Shown piece after piece: positions 7,278-12,638 of a stretch of DNA of 12,638 bases (position 1 is the stretch's first letter; each line of letters opens with the position of its first letter). The stretch is from Pseudomonadota bacterium. Lineage in GTDB: Bacteria; Bdellovibrionota; Oligoflexia; Oligoflexales; Oligoflexaceae. The translations under genes were made by a program, and so were the position numbers. The stretch lies in the NCBI GenBank assembly GCA_029556045.1, contig JAKQGS010000258.1, forward strand, positions 1-12,638. Direction: 5' to 3'. The notes under the pieces are model-generated. The model was not told the DNA's origin and ran no database searches. It saw nothing but the letters and a program-made list of their open reading frames with translations.

Positions 7278-8033
7278 CTAGGGTGTGGATTCACCATTGG
7301 GATTACCACCCTGACCTTGTGCTCCCTGTCCCTGTGCTCCTTGTCCCTGTCCCTGTGCTCCCTGACCCTGTGCTCCCTGACCGCCAGGATTGTTGTTTTT
7401 TGGTCCCCCAGCGGACGCGCGTGTCAGAGCTTCGGCCGAGGCCTTCATCGTAAGAAGTTTTTCATCCAACTTGCGCTGATTCGCCAAAAGGTAGGTGAGA
7501 GTCACACTGTTTTGCTTGGCCCCTTCGGGCCAGGTGACCTCCACATGGGCGATCTTGATGATATGATCCCCAAAAATCTGCTTCATAAGGTCTTTAACCA
7601 TGGGATCGCCATCGCTGGACTCTTTTTTTGACTCCGATGAATCCTCTCCCTCCTCCTCACCGCCGGGGCTGCCCCCTGCCAGCAGATCCAGCACCGGGAA
7701 CTTCCATTCTTTGATGGAAAGATTGTATTTAAACCGTGGATCCACGGTTGGGTCCTCAAACACCTTGTCCTTTTCGTCGGTTTCCAGCTCCTTCAATTCC
7801 TGCGTGCTGGCATGATACTCAACCTGCGCCATAATACGCTTGGCCAGCCAGATACCCTGGGTGACATTTCGGGAATATCCGGAAAAATAAACGATGTTGC
7901 CCTGAGCCCCCAGCACCTGCATCATCACCGTGGTGATGAGGGAAATGGCGATCACGGTTTCCAGAAGGGTAAAACTCAATTCACCTTTTTTACCAGAAGG
8001 AAGATCCTCAGGGTGGCTTCTAAGTCTTTCCAT
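7278..8033 (-). CDS. gspI: Minor pseudopilin GspI with non-standard cleavage site and Gly/Gln-rich tail
   Basis: The 251-residue protein is about twice the usual GspI length (120-130). The N-terminal membrane helix FTLLETVIAISLITTVMMQV (21-40) has Phe at +1 and Glu at +5, but the residue before it is Ser20 (GKKGELS|FTLLE), where prepilin peptidases normally need Gly. A GspI-like helix GIWLAKRIMAQVEYHAST (60-77) and a strand HVEVTWPEGAKQNSVTLTYLLA (163-184) mark the globular domain. Between them lies an acidic, Ser-rich insert (GGEEEGEDSSESKKESSDGD, 124-143), and the C-terminus is a GQGAQ repeat tail (217-243). GspI nucleates the tip with GspJ and GspK. The ATG at 8033 overlaps the end of gspH by 14 bases and has a strong GGAGGT at 8044-8039. 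Identity is secure from position and helix; the extensions are what is odd. Confidence 0.88.
   Translation of the reverse strand: MERLRSHPEDLPSGKKGELSFTLLETVIAISLITTVMMQVLGAQGNIVYFSGYSRNVTQGIWLAKRIMAQVEYHASTQELKELETDEKDKVFEDPTVDPRFKYNLSIKEWKFPVLDLLAGGSPGGEEEGEDSSESKKESSDGDPMVKDLMKQIFGDHIIKIAHVEVTWPEGAKQNSVTLTYLLANQRKLDEKLLTMKASAEALTRASAGGPKNNNPGGQGAQGQGAQGQGQGAQGQGAQGQGGNPNGESTP
7305..7385 (-). repeat. In-frame tandem repeat coding for (GQGAQ)n in GspI
   Basis: Read on the coding strand, four copies of a 15-base unit (GGT/GGA CAG/CAA GGA GCA CAG/CAA) lie in a row. One extra GGA CAG pair is inserted after the second copy, and a degenerate partial unit follows the fourth. The unit length is a multiple of three, so gain or loss of units keeps the frame. 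The copies are nearly identical at the DNA level, which suggests recent slippage expansion rather than old divergence. Confidence 0.85.
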
Positions 8034-8832
8034 CGTGCACCTCCGGCTCCTGGTATCCCGAGGTAACTTCGGCGGTCCCCTGGTAAGGGTTGGTCACCAC
8101 CGTAAAGGGGGGCTCCTTTTCGTCGATATCCATCTCCCCCTTGCGATAGGCCACATGGATGACCGCCTTTTCCACATAACCGCTGGGAAAAAAATAGAGA
8201 AACCCATGGCCATTGGCCCCCAGGGCCTCCAGGGTTTGTTTTTCCTTATGGTGTTCCGCCTTGATATCCATGAATAACAGACTGGGACCTATGGTGCGAC
8301 GGCTCCACTCGGAGCTTTCCACTGCTTCCCATTTGGGGGGAGCCAACGCGTCTTTGGCGGCCACAACCGGAGATGTGGGTTTAACGACACGCTCGTTGAC
8401 GCTGTCCTCGATTTCCTGACCAGCCAGCGTTTCATATTCCTTGAATTCCTCTTCAAAGGCTTCAATGGCTTCCTTTTGCTCTTCGGGCGAAGGATCGCGA
8501 TCCAATTGGCTGTCCCCCAGCGTGAAATCCTCACGATCAGTGGTTTCCAGCCAATATTCTCCGGATGCCAGATGAAAAACCATGCGGTACGGTCGCCGAT
8601 AGAGCACCGCCATATCGTAGGCGCTCCGGATGTCTGCCGCCAGAGTTCCCATTTTGCTGGCAACTTCCGTCCCGGTCTTAATATTGAGTTGCGGCATGGC
8701 CACGGAATAAATCACCGCCATCAGAGCCACAACCAGAATGATTTCGATCAAAGTCATCCCCGACTCACCAGAGTCTCGCCGATAAGCTCTGAAGCTCCGG
8801 GTCAGCGGGATTGAACCTTTGCCCAACGTCAT
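8020..8832 (-). CDS. gspH: Minor pseudopilin GspH, enlarged by an acidic insert
   Basis: The 270-residue protein begins with a 25-residue leader ending SGESG, followed by MTLIEIILVVALMAVIYSVAMPQLN (26-50). Mature +1 is Met and Glu is at +5. After the helix, ASKMGTLAADIRSAYDMAVLYRRPYRMVFHLASGEYWLE (58-96) is typical of GspH: helix, then the strand pair with Y-R-M-V-F and the Y-W-L-E block. A second conserved part, FLYFFPSGYVEKAVIHVAY (211-229), matches the GspH core strand block. Between them lies an extra region of about 70 residues including DPSPEEQKEAIEAFEEEFKEYE (113-134), strongly acidic and predicted helical. Usual GspH proteins have 150-190 residues. GspH lies between the tip complex and the GspG shaft. 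The start ATG at 8832 has AGGA six bases upstream; the gene lies just after the terminator that follows gspG. Confidence 0.85.
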   Translation of the reverse strand: MTLGKGSIPLTRSFRAYRRDSGESGMTLIEIILVVALMAVIYSVAMPQLNIKTGTEVASKMGTLAADIRSAYDMAVLYRRPYRMVFHLASGEYWLETTDREDFTLGDSQLDRDPSPEEQKEAIEAFEEEFKEYETLAGQEIEDSVNERVVKPTSPVVAAKDALAPPKWEAVESSEWSRRTIGPSLLFMDIKAEHHKEKQTLEALGANGHGFLYFFPSGYVEKAVIHVAYRKGEMDIDEKEPPFTVVTNPYQGTAEVTSGYQEPEVHDGKT

Positions 8833-8851
8833 GGATCATCCTAAACAAAGC

Positions 8852-8877
8852 AAAAAAGGGCCACAATGAGCCCTTTT
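8852..8877 (-). terminator. Rho-independent terminator between gspG and gspH
   Basis: On the coding strand AAAAGGGC (8877-8870), an eight-base loop (8869-8862) and GCCCTTTT (8861-8854) form a perfect 8-bp stem. The T-run of this arm extends to 8852, giving six T in a row. It lies about 59 bases after the gspG stop and 19 bases before the gspH start. As no clear promoter fits in the remaining bases, gspH and later genes probably depend on readthrough, so this is likely a partial terminator or attenuator. The stem is also nearly symmetric for the plus strand, where no gene would use it. Confidence 0.8.
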
Positions 8878-8935
8878 AGATATGACTTCGGCGACTGACC
8901 GCAGCCTTTCCCATCCAAGTCCGGCTAGGCCGACC

Positions 8936-9418
8936 TCACGGGGTTGCGGTTTCTTTCGCCGGACCATCTTCCGCCGGATAAGTAACGTCGTCAGCAGTGC
9001 CCATCTGCTGATCAATACCACCGGACTTGATCTTAAACGTGCGTCCATCCGACTCATATTCGAACTTCTGTCCCCAGGCGTCATTCAGTTTTTTGGCTTC
9101 GGTATAGGGCCCACGCCAGCGGGATGCACCGGACGGTGCCGTCACCAGCGCATCCAACCCCTGATCGGTGGTGGGATAGGTATAATTGTGAACTTTGTAC
9201 ATCTGCAGATTGGTATCGAGCTGCTGCATGGCCAGTCGGGACGCATCCTCCAGAGCGGTGTCCTGGCGACCGGTGAGGTTGGTGATCACGATCGCCATCA
9301 GGGTACCCATCAGAGCGATAACGATGATGATTTCAATCAGCGACATACCACGCTGGGAGGATTCAGGACCCGCAACAAAAGGACGTTTTAACCAGGAATT
9401 CAAGCGTTTCATTTTCAT
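8936..9418 (-). CDS. gspG: Major pseudopilin GspG
   Basis: From the ATG at 9418 the protein has 160 residues. This start is preferred over an in-frame TTG at 9439 because AGGGAG (9430-9425) lies six bases before the ATG and would be inside the coding region otherwise. A 24-residue leader ends SSQRG; the mature protein begins MSLIEIIIVIALMGTLMAIVI with Glu at +5. Conserved major-pseudopilin features are all present: LQMYKVHNYTYPTTDQGLDALV, the SRWRGPY strand, DAWGQKFEYESDG, and an acidic loop GIDQQMGTADDV matching the known calcium-binding loop near the C-terminus. GspG polymerises into the periplasmic pseudopilus that moves cargo through the secretin. The leader is much longer than the usual 6-10 residues, and Met replaces Phe at +1. 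A terminator follows, fitting the high level at which this subunit is usually needed. Confidence 0.96.
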   Translation of the reverse strand: MKMKRLNSWLKRPFVAGPESSQRGMSLIEIIIVIALMGTLMAIVITNLTGRQDTALEDASRLAMQQLDTNLQMYKVHNYTYPTTDQGLDALVTAPSGASRWRGPYTEAKKLNDAWGQKFEYESDGRTFKIKSGGIDQQMGTADDVTYPAEDGPAKETATP

Positions 9419-9424
9419 TTTCCA

Positions 9425-9430
9425 CTCCCT
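9425..9430 (-). promoter_or_regulatory. Ribosome binding site of gspG
   Basis: AGGGAG on the minus strand lies six bases before the ATG at 9418. It decides the gspG start against the upstream in-frame TTG at 9439, which has no such site, and against the second ATG at 9412, for which the spacing would be 12. Confidence 0.75.
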
Positions 9431-9448
9431 AAAAATCAATCTAGCATT

Positions 9449-9477
9449 ATTCTAACGCAGCTGGTTCATCACGGAAA
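9449..9477 (-). promoter_or_regulatory. Possible weak promoter before gspG
   Basis: TAGAAT (9454-9449) on the minus strand is a five-of-six match to a -10 box and overlaps the gspF stop codon. Seventeen bases upstream stands TTTCCG (9477-9472), only a three-of-six match to the -35 box. If used, the transcript would start near 9442 with a leader of about 24 bases and could make a gspG-only RNA ending at the terminator after the gene. Chance occurrence in coding sequence is a real possibility. Confidence 0.22.
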
Positions 9478-10672
9478 GCATCGGCAGCATCATGGCCGCA
9501 ATGACCACACCTGCGATCCCGAACATGACGATCATCATGAGGGGTTCGATCAAAGATATCATAGTTTCAATCTTTCGTTCCACTTCTGCGTCATAGGCAT
9601 TGGAAACATGGACCAGCATCTCCTCCAGCTGTCCGGTCTTTTCCCCCGTGGCGATCATATGCACAACCAGACCGGGAAAACGGCCGCTACGGTCGATGCA
9701 GGCTGCCAGGCTTTTTCCCTCCTGCACCTCGATCTTGGCTTGCTCCAGCACTTCCGCGATGATGGTATTGGTCACCACGTTTTTAGTGATATCCAATGCC
9801 TGGATAATAGGCACACCACTAGCCAACAGGGTGGACAGGGTTTTCGTGAACCGGGAAATGCTGGATCGCATAAAAATGCCCCCAAAAAGAGGCAACCGCA
9901 GCAGAATCTCATCAAACTTCCGGCGGCCCGCAGTCGAGGCCACCCACCGGCGAAACCACAGAACCCCAAGCACCGTCAAAGCTGCAAAAAAGTACCAGTA
10001 TTTTTGCAGACTCTCTGAAATATTGATCAACACGGCCGTATACCACGGCAGAGTGACCTTGAGATTTTCAAATACCTTTTGCAGACTGGGTACGACGGAG
10101 ACAAACAGGTATCCCACCAGAGCCGATGACGAGACGATCATGATAGCGGGGTAAGTCACAGCGCTGGTGATCTGCCCCCGTACTTTCACCTGGTACTCCA
10201 GAAAGTCTGCCAATCGCACCAGAACAGTCCCCAAGGTACCCGAAGATTCACCCGCCCGAACCATGTTGACGTAGAGCCGGTTAAACACGCCCGGATAGTG
10301 GGAGGAGGCATCCGCTAGAGATTTCCCCTCAGATACCTCGTCCTTGACCGCTGCAAGAGTATTGCGCAGGACGGGATTTTCCACTTGCGATACCAGTGCC
10401 CGGAGGGATTCATCCAAGGGGACGTGAGCTTCCTGCAGGGTGGCAAACTGCCGCACCATGACCGATAGTTCCCCGATGGTGACTTTCGGCGTAAACAAAC
10501 TTTTGGCGGCTTTCGCAGAGGTTTCCGCAACCTCTTCTTTGATTTCCGCCACCACGATCTTTTGTTTTTGTTTGAGCTTCTGCCGCGCCGACCGTTCGGA
10601 ATCCGCTTCCACCTTGCCCTTACGGGCGGCGCCGGTCTGAACGTCATACCCTTTATAGGCATATAATGGCAT
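9452..10672 (-). CDS. gspF: Type II secretion inner-membrane platform protein GspF
   Basis: The 406-residue polytopic membrane protein is of the GspF/PilC family at its standard length. An N-terminal segment MPLYAYKGYDVQTGAARKGKVEADS is typical. Two homologous cytoplasmic helical domains follow: the first at about 65-170 (VRQFATLQEAHVPLDESL, FNRLYVNMVRAGESSGTLGTVL) and the second at about 270-372 (ISRFTKTLSTLLASGVPIIQALDI, VVHMIATGEKTGQLEEML). Membrane helices lie near 172-194, 225-243 and 376-396. GspF sits at the centre of the platform, where rotation or displacement driven by GspE is thought to lift pseudopilins out of the membrane. The start ATG at 10672 lies three bases after the gspE stop, with AAGGGA inside the gspE end as ribosome site, so the pair is translationally coupled. 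In the first repeat the common 'AG.PL' is AHVPL, a minor deviation. Confidence 0.97.
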   Translation of the reverse strand: MPLYAYKGYDVQTGAARKGKVEADSERSARQKLKQKQKIVVAEIKEEVAETSAKAAKSLFTPKVTIGELSVMVRQFATLQEAHVPLDESLRALVSQVENPVLRNTLAAVKDEVSEGKSLADASSHYPGVFNRLYVNMVRAGESSGTLGTVLVRLADFLEYQVKVRGQITSAVTYPAIMIVSSSALVGYLFVSVVPSLQKVFENLKVTLPWYTAVLINISESLQKYWYFFAALTVLGVLWFRRWVASTAGRRKFDEILLRLPLFGGIFMRSSISRFTKTLSTLLASGVPIIQALDITKNVVTNTIIAEVLEQAKIEVQEGKSLAACIDRSGRFPGLVVHMIATGEKTGQLEEMLVHVSNAYDAEVERKIETMISLIEPLMMIVMFGIAGVVIAAMMLPMLSVMNQLR

Positions 10673-10675
10673 GGG

Positions 10676-12544
10676 TTAGGATCCCTTTTCCACGACGGTA
10701 TCCAGGTCGGATGCTGCGTCCATTTCTTCGGTTTGGGTCTTACGCAACGCTTCTTCCAGCGACGTTTCTCCCTTAAGGACTTTTTGAATGGCAGCATCCC
10801 TCAGGGTCACCATACCCTTTTCCACCGCCAGCTTTTTGATGGCCTTGGCGTCCTGATTCACCAGTATCAAGCCACGAATATCATCGTCAAAGACCAATAG
10901 TTCGTATACACCCATCCGTCCCAGGTACCCAAGGCCGACGCACTTGTCGCAGCCGGCCCCTGGACGGAAAATCTTACGACCCGCCAGCTGTTGCCGGTTG
11001 ATCCCCATCAGGTGCAATTCCGCTTCTCCCGGATCAAAGCCCTCCCGGCAATGAGTACACAGGCGGCGCAAAAGCCGGGTGGCGGCAATACCGAGAACCG
11101 CAGACGACAGCTGAAATGGTTGAATACCAAAGTCCATCAAACGGGTCACCGTGGTAGCGGTATCGTTGGTGTGAAGGGTCGACAGCACCAAGTGACCAGT
11201 GATCGATGCCTGGACCGCAATCCGCGCGGTTTCCGCATCCCGGATCTCACCGATCATGATGACGTCGGGGTCCTGCCGCAGGATCGCCCGCAGGCCGGAG
11301 GCAAAGGTCATGCCGACCTTATCCTTGACCTCGATCTGGCCCACCCCCTGCACCTGGTATTCCACCGGATCCTCAATGGTCAAGATATTGATATCCGGTG
11401 TGTTGATATGCATCAGGGAGGCATAGAGAAGGGTACTTTTACCGGAACCGGTGGGACCGGTGACCAGTATGATGCCGTGTTTTTGCTCACACAGCCGACC
11501 AAACTGCTCGTAGACGCTGTCTTCCAAGCCCATCTGATCCAGACGCTTGCCACCAGCGGATTTGTCCAAAAGACGCATGACGATCCGCTCGCCGTGGGCT
11601 ACCGGCAATACCGACAGACGCACATCGATGTCCTTACCCGCAACTTTAATAGCGATACGGCCGTCCTGCGGCACCCGTTTTTCCGCAATATTGAGTTTAC
11701 CGATGATCTTGATACGGGACGCCAGCGAGCCGGCGTGGCGTTTGGGCACCGAGGTTTTATCCTGGAGCATGCCGTCGATGCGAAATCGCACCAGCACTTC
11801 GTTTTCAAATGGTTCGATGTGAATATCCGAGGCCCGCTCCTTCACCGCTCGCGCCAGTAGACTGTTCACCAATCGGATGATAGGTTTTTCATCATCCGAC
11901 GACTCCAAAAGGTCGCGGGTTTCATCAAGATCCTGGTCCTCACCCATTTCCGGAACGTTCAGCTCATCAATAACCTTTTGGGAGGCATCGTTGGCCCGCT
12001 CAAATACCGTATTGATGCTGCCTTCAATGACAGCCGGGGGGCTGACGATCATGTTGATATTGGTGGAAAGGATCAAACGCAGGTCATCGATGGGGAAAAT
12101 ATTAAGAGGATCGGCCACCGCCACCGTGACGTTAAAATCATCCCGTGCGATAGGCAGAACCTTGTTGTCACGGCAGAACTGAATGGGAGTACTGTCCACA
12201 AGCGCCGGATCGATATCATTGGTGGGCAGGCGGTCGTAATAAGGCAGGTCAAGCTGCTTGGCCAGAGTGCGCAGCATATCCTCCTGGCTGACATATTCCT
12301 TATCCACCAGCAGTTCGCCAATTTTTCTATTACCACCGCTTTCCCTCTGTTCCTCCAGAACCTCCTGCAGCTGGGATTCGGAGATTGTCTGGTTTTCCAC
12401 CAGCAGTTGGCCGAGGGTCTTATGCTCAAGACTGCGAAAGTCCACGGTGGGCAAGCGGGTCCACTGGGGACGATCTCCCTGATCCGAACGCCGTCGCGTC
12501 GGGAGTCCCGACTGTCCGCCGCCTTTTCCTTCTTGCTCACTCAT
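10676..12544 (-). CDS. gspE: Type II secretion assembly ATPase GspE
   Basis: From the ATG at 12544 the protein has 622 residues; an in-frame TTG at 12574 would add ten residues but lacks a better ribosome site (GGGA lies six bases before the ATG). After a Gly/Arg-rich, probably disordered stretch (1-40) comes an MshEN-type N-terminal domain (LGQLLVENQTISESQL..., 44-105), then the N2 domain (RASDIHIEPFENEVLVRFRIDG, 237-258) and the hexameric ATPase core. Walker A is GPTGSGKST (363-371), the Asp box is ILTIEDPVEY (387-396), Walker B is DVIMIGEIRD (427-436), and the His box is GHLVLSTLHTND (450-461). A zinc-binding CM domain has CTHC (496-499) and CDKC (532-535). It powers pseudopilus assembly from the cytoplasmic face, docked on GspL and GspF. 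All key residues are intact. A PilB-type ATPase is the nearest alternative, excluded by the gsp neighbours. Confidence 0.96.
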   Translation of the reverse strand: MSEQEGKGGGQSGLPTRRRSDQGDRPQWTRLPTVDFRSLEHKTLGQLLVENQTISESQLQEVLEEQRESGGNRKIGELLVDKEYVSQEDMLRTLAKQLDLPYYDRLPTNDIDPALVDSTPIQFCRDNKVLPIARDDFNVTVAVADPLNIFPIDDLRLILSTNINMIVSPPAVIEGSINTVFERANDASQKVIDELNVPEMGEDQDLDETRDLLESSDDEKPIIRLVNSLLARAVKERASDIHIEPFENEVLVRFRIDGMLQDKTSVPKRHAGSLASRIKIIGKLNIAEKRVPQDGRIAIKVAGKDIDVRLSVLPVAHGERIVMRLLDKSAGGKRLDQMGLEDSVYEQFGRLCEQKHGIILVTGPTGSGKSTLLYASLMHINTPDINILTIEDPVEYQVQGVGQIEVKDKVGMTFASGLRAILRQDPDVIMIGEIRDAETARIAVQASITGHLVLSTLHTNDTATTVTRLMDFGIQPFQLSSAVLGIAATRLLRRLCTHCREGFDPGEAELHLMGINRQQLAGRKIFRPGAGCDKCVGLGYLGRMGVYELLVFDDDIRGLILVNQDAKAIKKLAVEKGMVTLRDAAIQKVLKGETSLEEALRKTQTEEMDAASDLDTVVEKGS

Positions 12545-12638
12545 AAGTCGTCCCGTATCTGGATTCTGCTGCAAAAGGTCGATCTCTGTGTTACTTCGTC
12601 AGAAAAAAATGCTCATGTATGTTGAATACACTGCGCTT
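12545..12638 (-). other. Upstream stretch before gspE, content unresolved
   Basis: These 94 bases hold no gene that can be supported. One minus-strand frame is open from the window edge to a TAA at 12593-12591 (15 codons, ending HEHFFLTK) and could be the tail of an upstream gene, perhaps gspD or gspC, but the stretch is too short to judge. A run of seven T (12608-12602) follows only a weak 5-bp AT-rich hairpin. No convincing promoter boxes are visible. Confidence 0.3.

Noticed and set aside
7305..7385. CRISPR-like or intergenic direct repeats
   Set aside because: The repeats are contiguous, 15 bases long, in frame and inside gspI, with no spacers.
8881..8935. Possible small gene or leader peptide between gspG and the terminator
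   Set aside because: No start codon with a ribosome site and sensible frame is visible; the stretch is GC-rich with only a 4-bp hairpin and reads as the 3' untranslated part of gspG.
10991..11860. Plus-strand open frame of 289 codons, the longest on that strand
   Set aside because: It is antisense to the highly conserved ATPase core of gspE; its His/Gln/Asp-rich composition reflects the reverse complement of gspE codons.
3578..12544. Type IV pilus (pilB-pilC-pilM-N-O) cluster instead of a T2SS
   Set aside because: The minor pseudopilins GspH, I, J and K, the GspG calcium-loop and DAWG features, and gspL/M/N order are specific to type II secretion.
12600..12635. T-run with a small hairpin upstream of gspE, possibly a terminator of a preceding gene
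   Set aside because: The stem is only 5 bp and AT-rich (TGTAT/ATACA), and it is separated from the T-run by several bases.

Overview
The window carries a nearly complete type II secretion system (T2SS, general secretory pathway) gene cluster. Every gene lies on the minus strand, so the cluster reads from right to left: gspE, gspF, gspG, gspH, gspI, gspJ, gspK, gspL, gspM, gspN. Two further minus-strand genes follow: a small four-helix-type protein that resembles FliT-like flagellar chaperones, and a GT-B glycosyltransferase with a C-terminal TPR region that runs off the left edge. The genes for the outer-membrane secretin (gspD), GspC and the prepilin peptidase (gspO/pilD) are not in the window. 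gspC and gspD may lie just beyond the right edge, upstream of gspE.

The cluster suggests a Gram-negative bacterium of medium GC content. Three traits point to the deltaproteobacterial/Bdellovibrionota side rather than to enterobacteria or Vibrio: GspL has a strongly PilM-like actin-fold half, a GspN of about 310 residues with one N-terminal membrane helix sits at the end of the operon, and GspG and GspH begin their mature sequence with Met. This placement is an inference from gene order and family character; no marker gene is present.

Layout from right to left. Positions 12574-9452 hold the assembly ATPase GspE and the inner-membrane platform protein GspF. Positions 9418-5291 hold the pseudopilins: major GspG, then minor GspH, GspI, GspJ and GspK. 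Positions 5251-1968 hold the assembly platform GspL-GspM and GspN. Most junctions are 0-40 bases or overlap, as in one operon. The exception is gspG-gspH (about 103 bases), which contains a clear Rho-independent terminator on the coding strand. It probably lets major pseudopilin transcript exceed that of the downstream genes. A second junction, gspN to the FliT-like gene (about 104 bases), carries a good sigma70-type promoter, so the last two genes probably form their own transcription unit.

The machine works as follows. GspE hydrolyses ATP on the cytoplasmic side, coupled through GspL/GspM and GspF. This drives GspG subunits into a short periplasmic pseudopilus capped by GspK-I-J-H, which pushes folded exoproteins through the missing secretin. 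The unusual parts are in the minor pseudopilins. GspI has Ser instead of Gly before its predicted cleavage site and a Gly/Gln tandem-repeat tail. GspH and GspI carry acidic inserts. GspK has six cysteines. I found no mobile element, CRISPR array, tRNA or rRNA.
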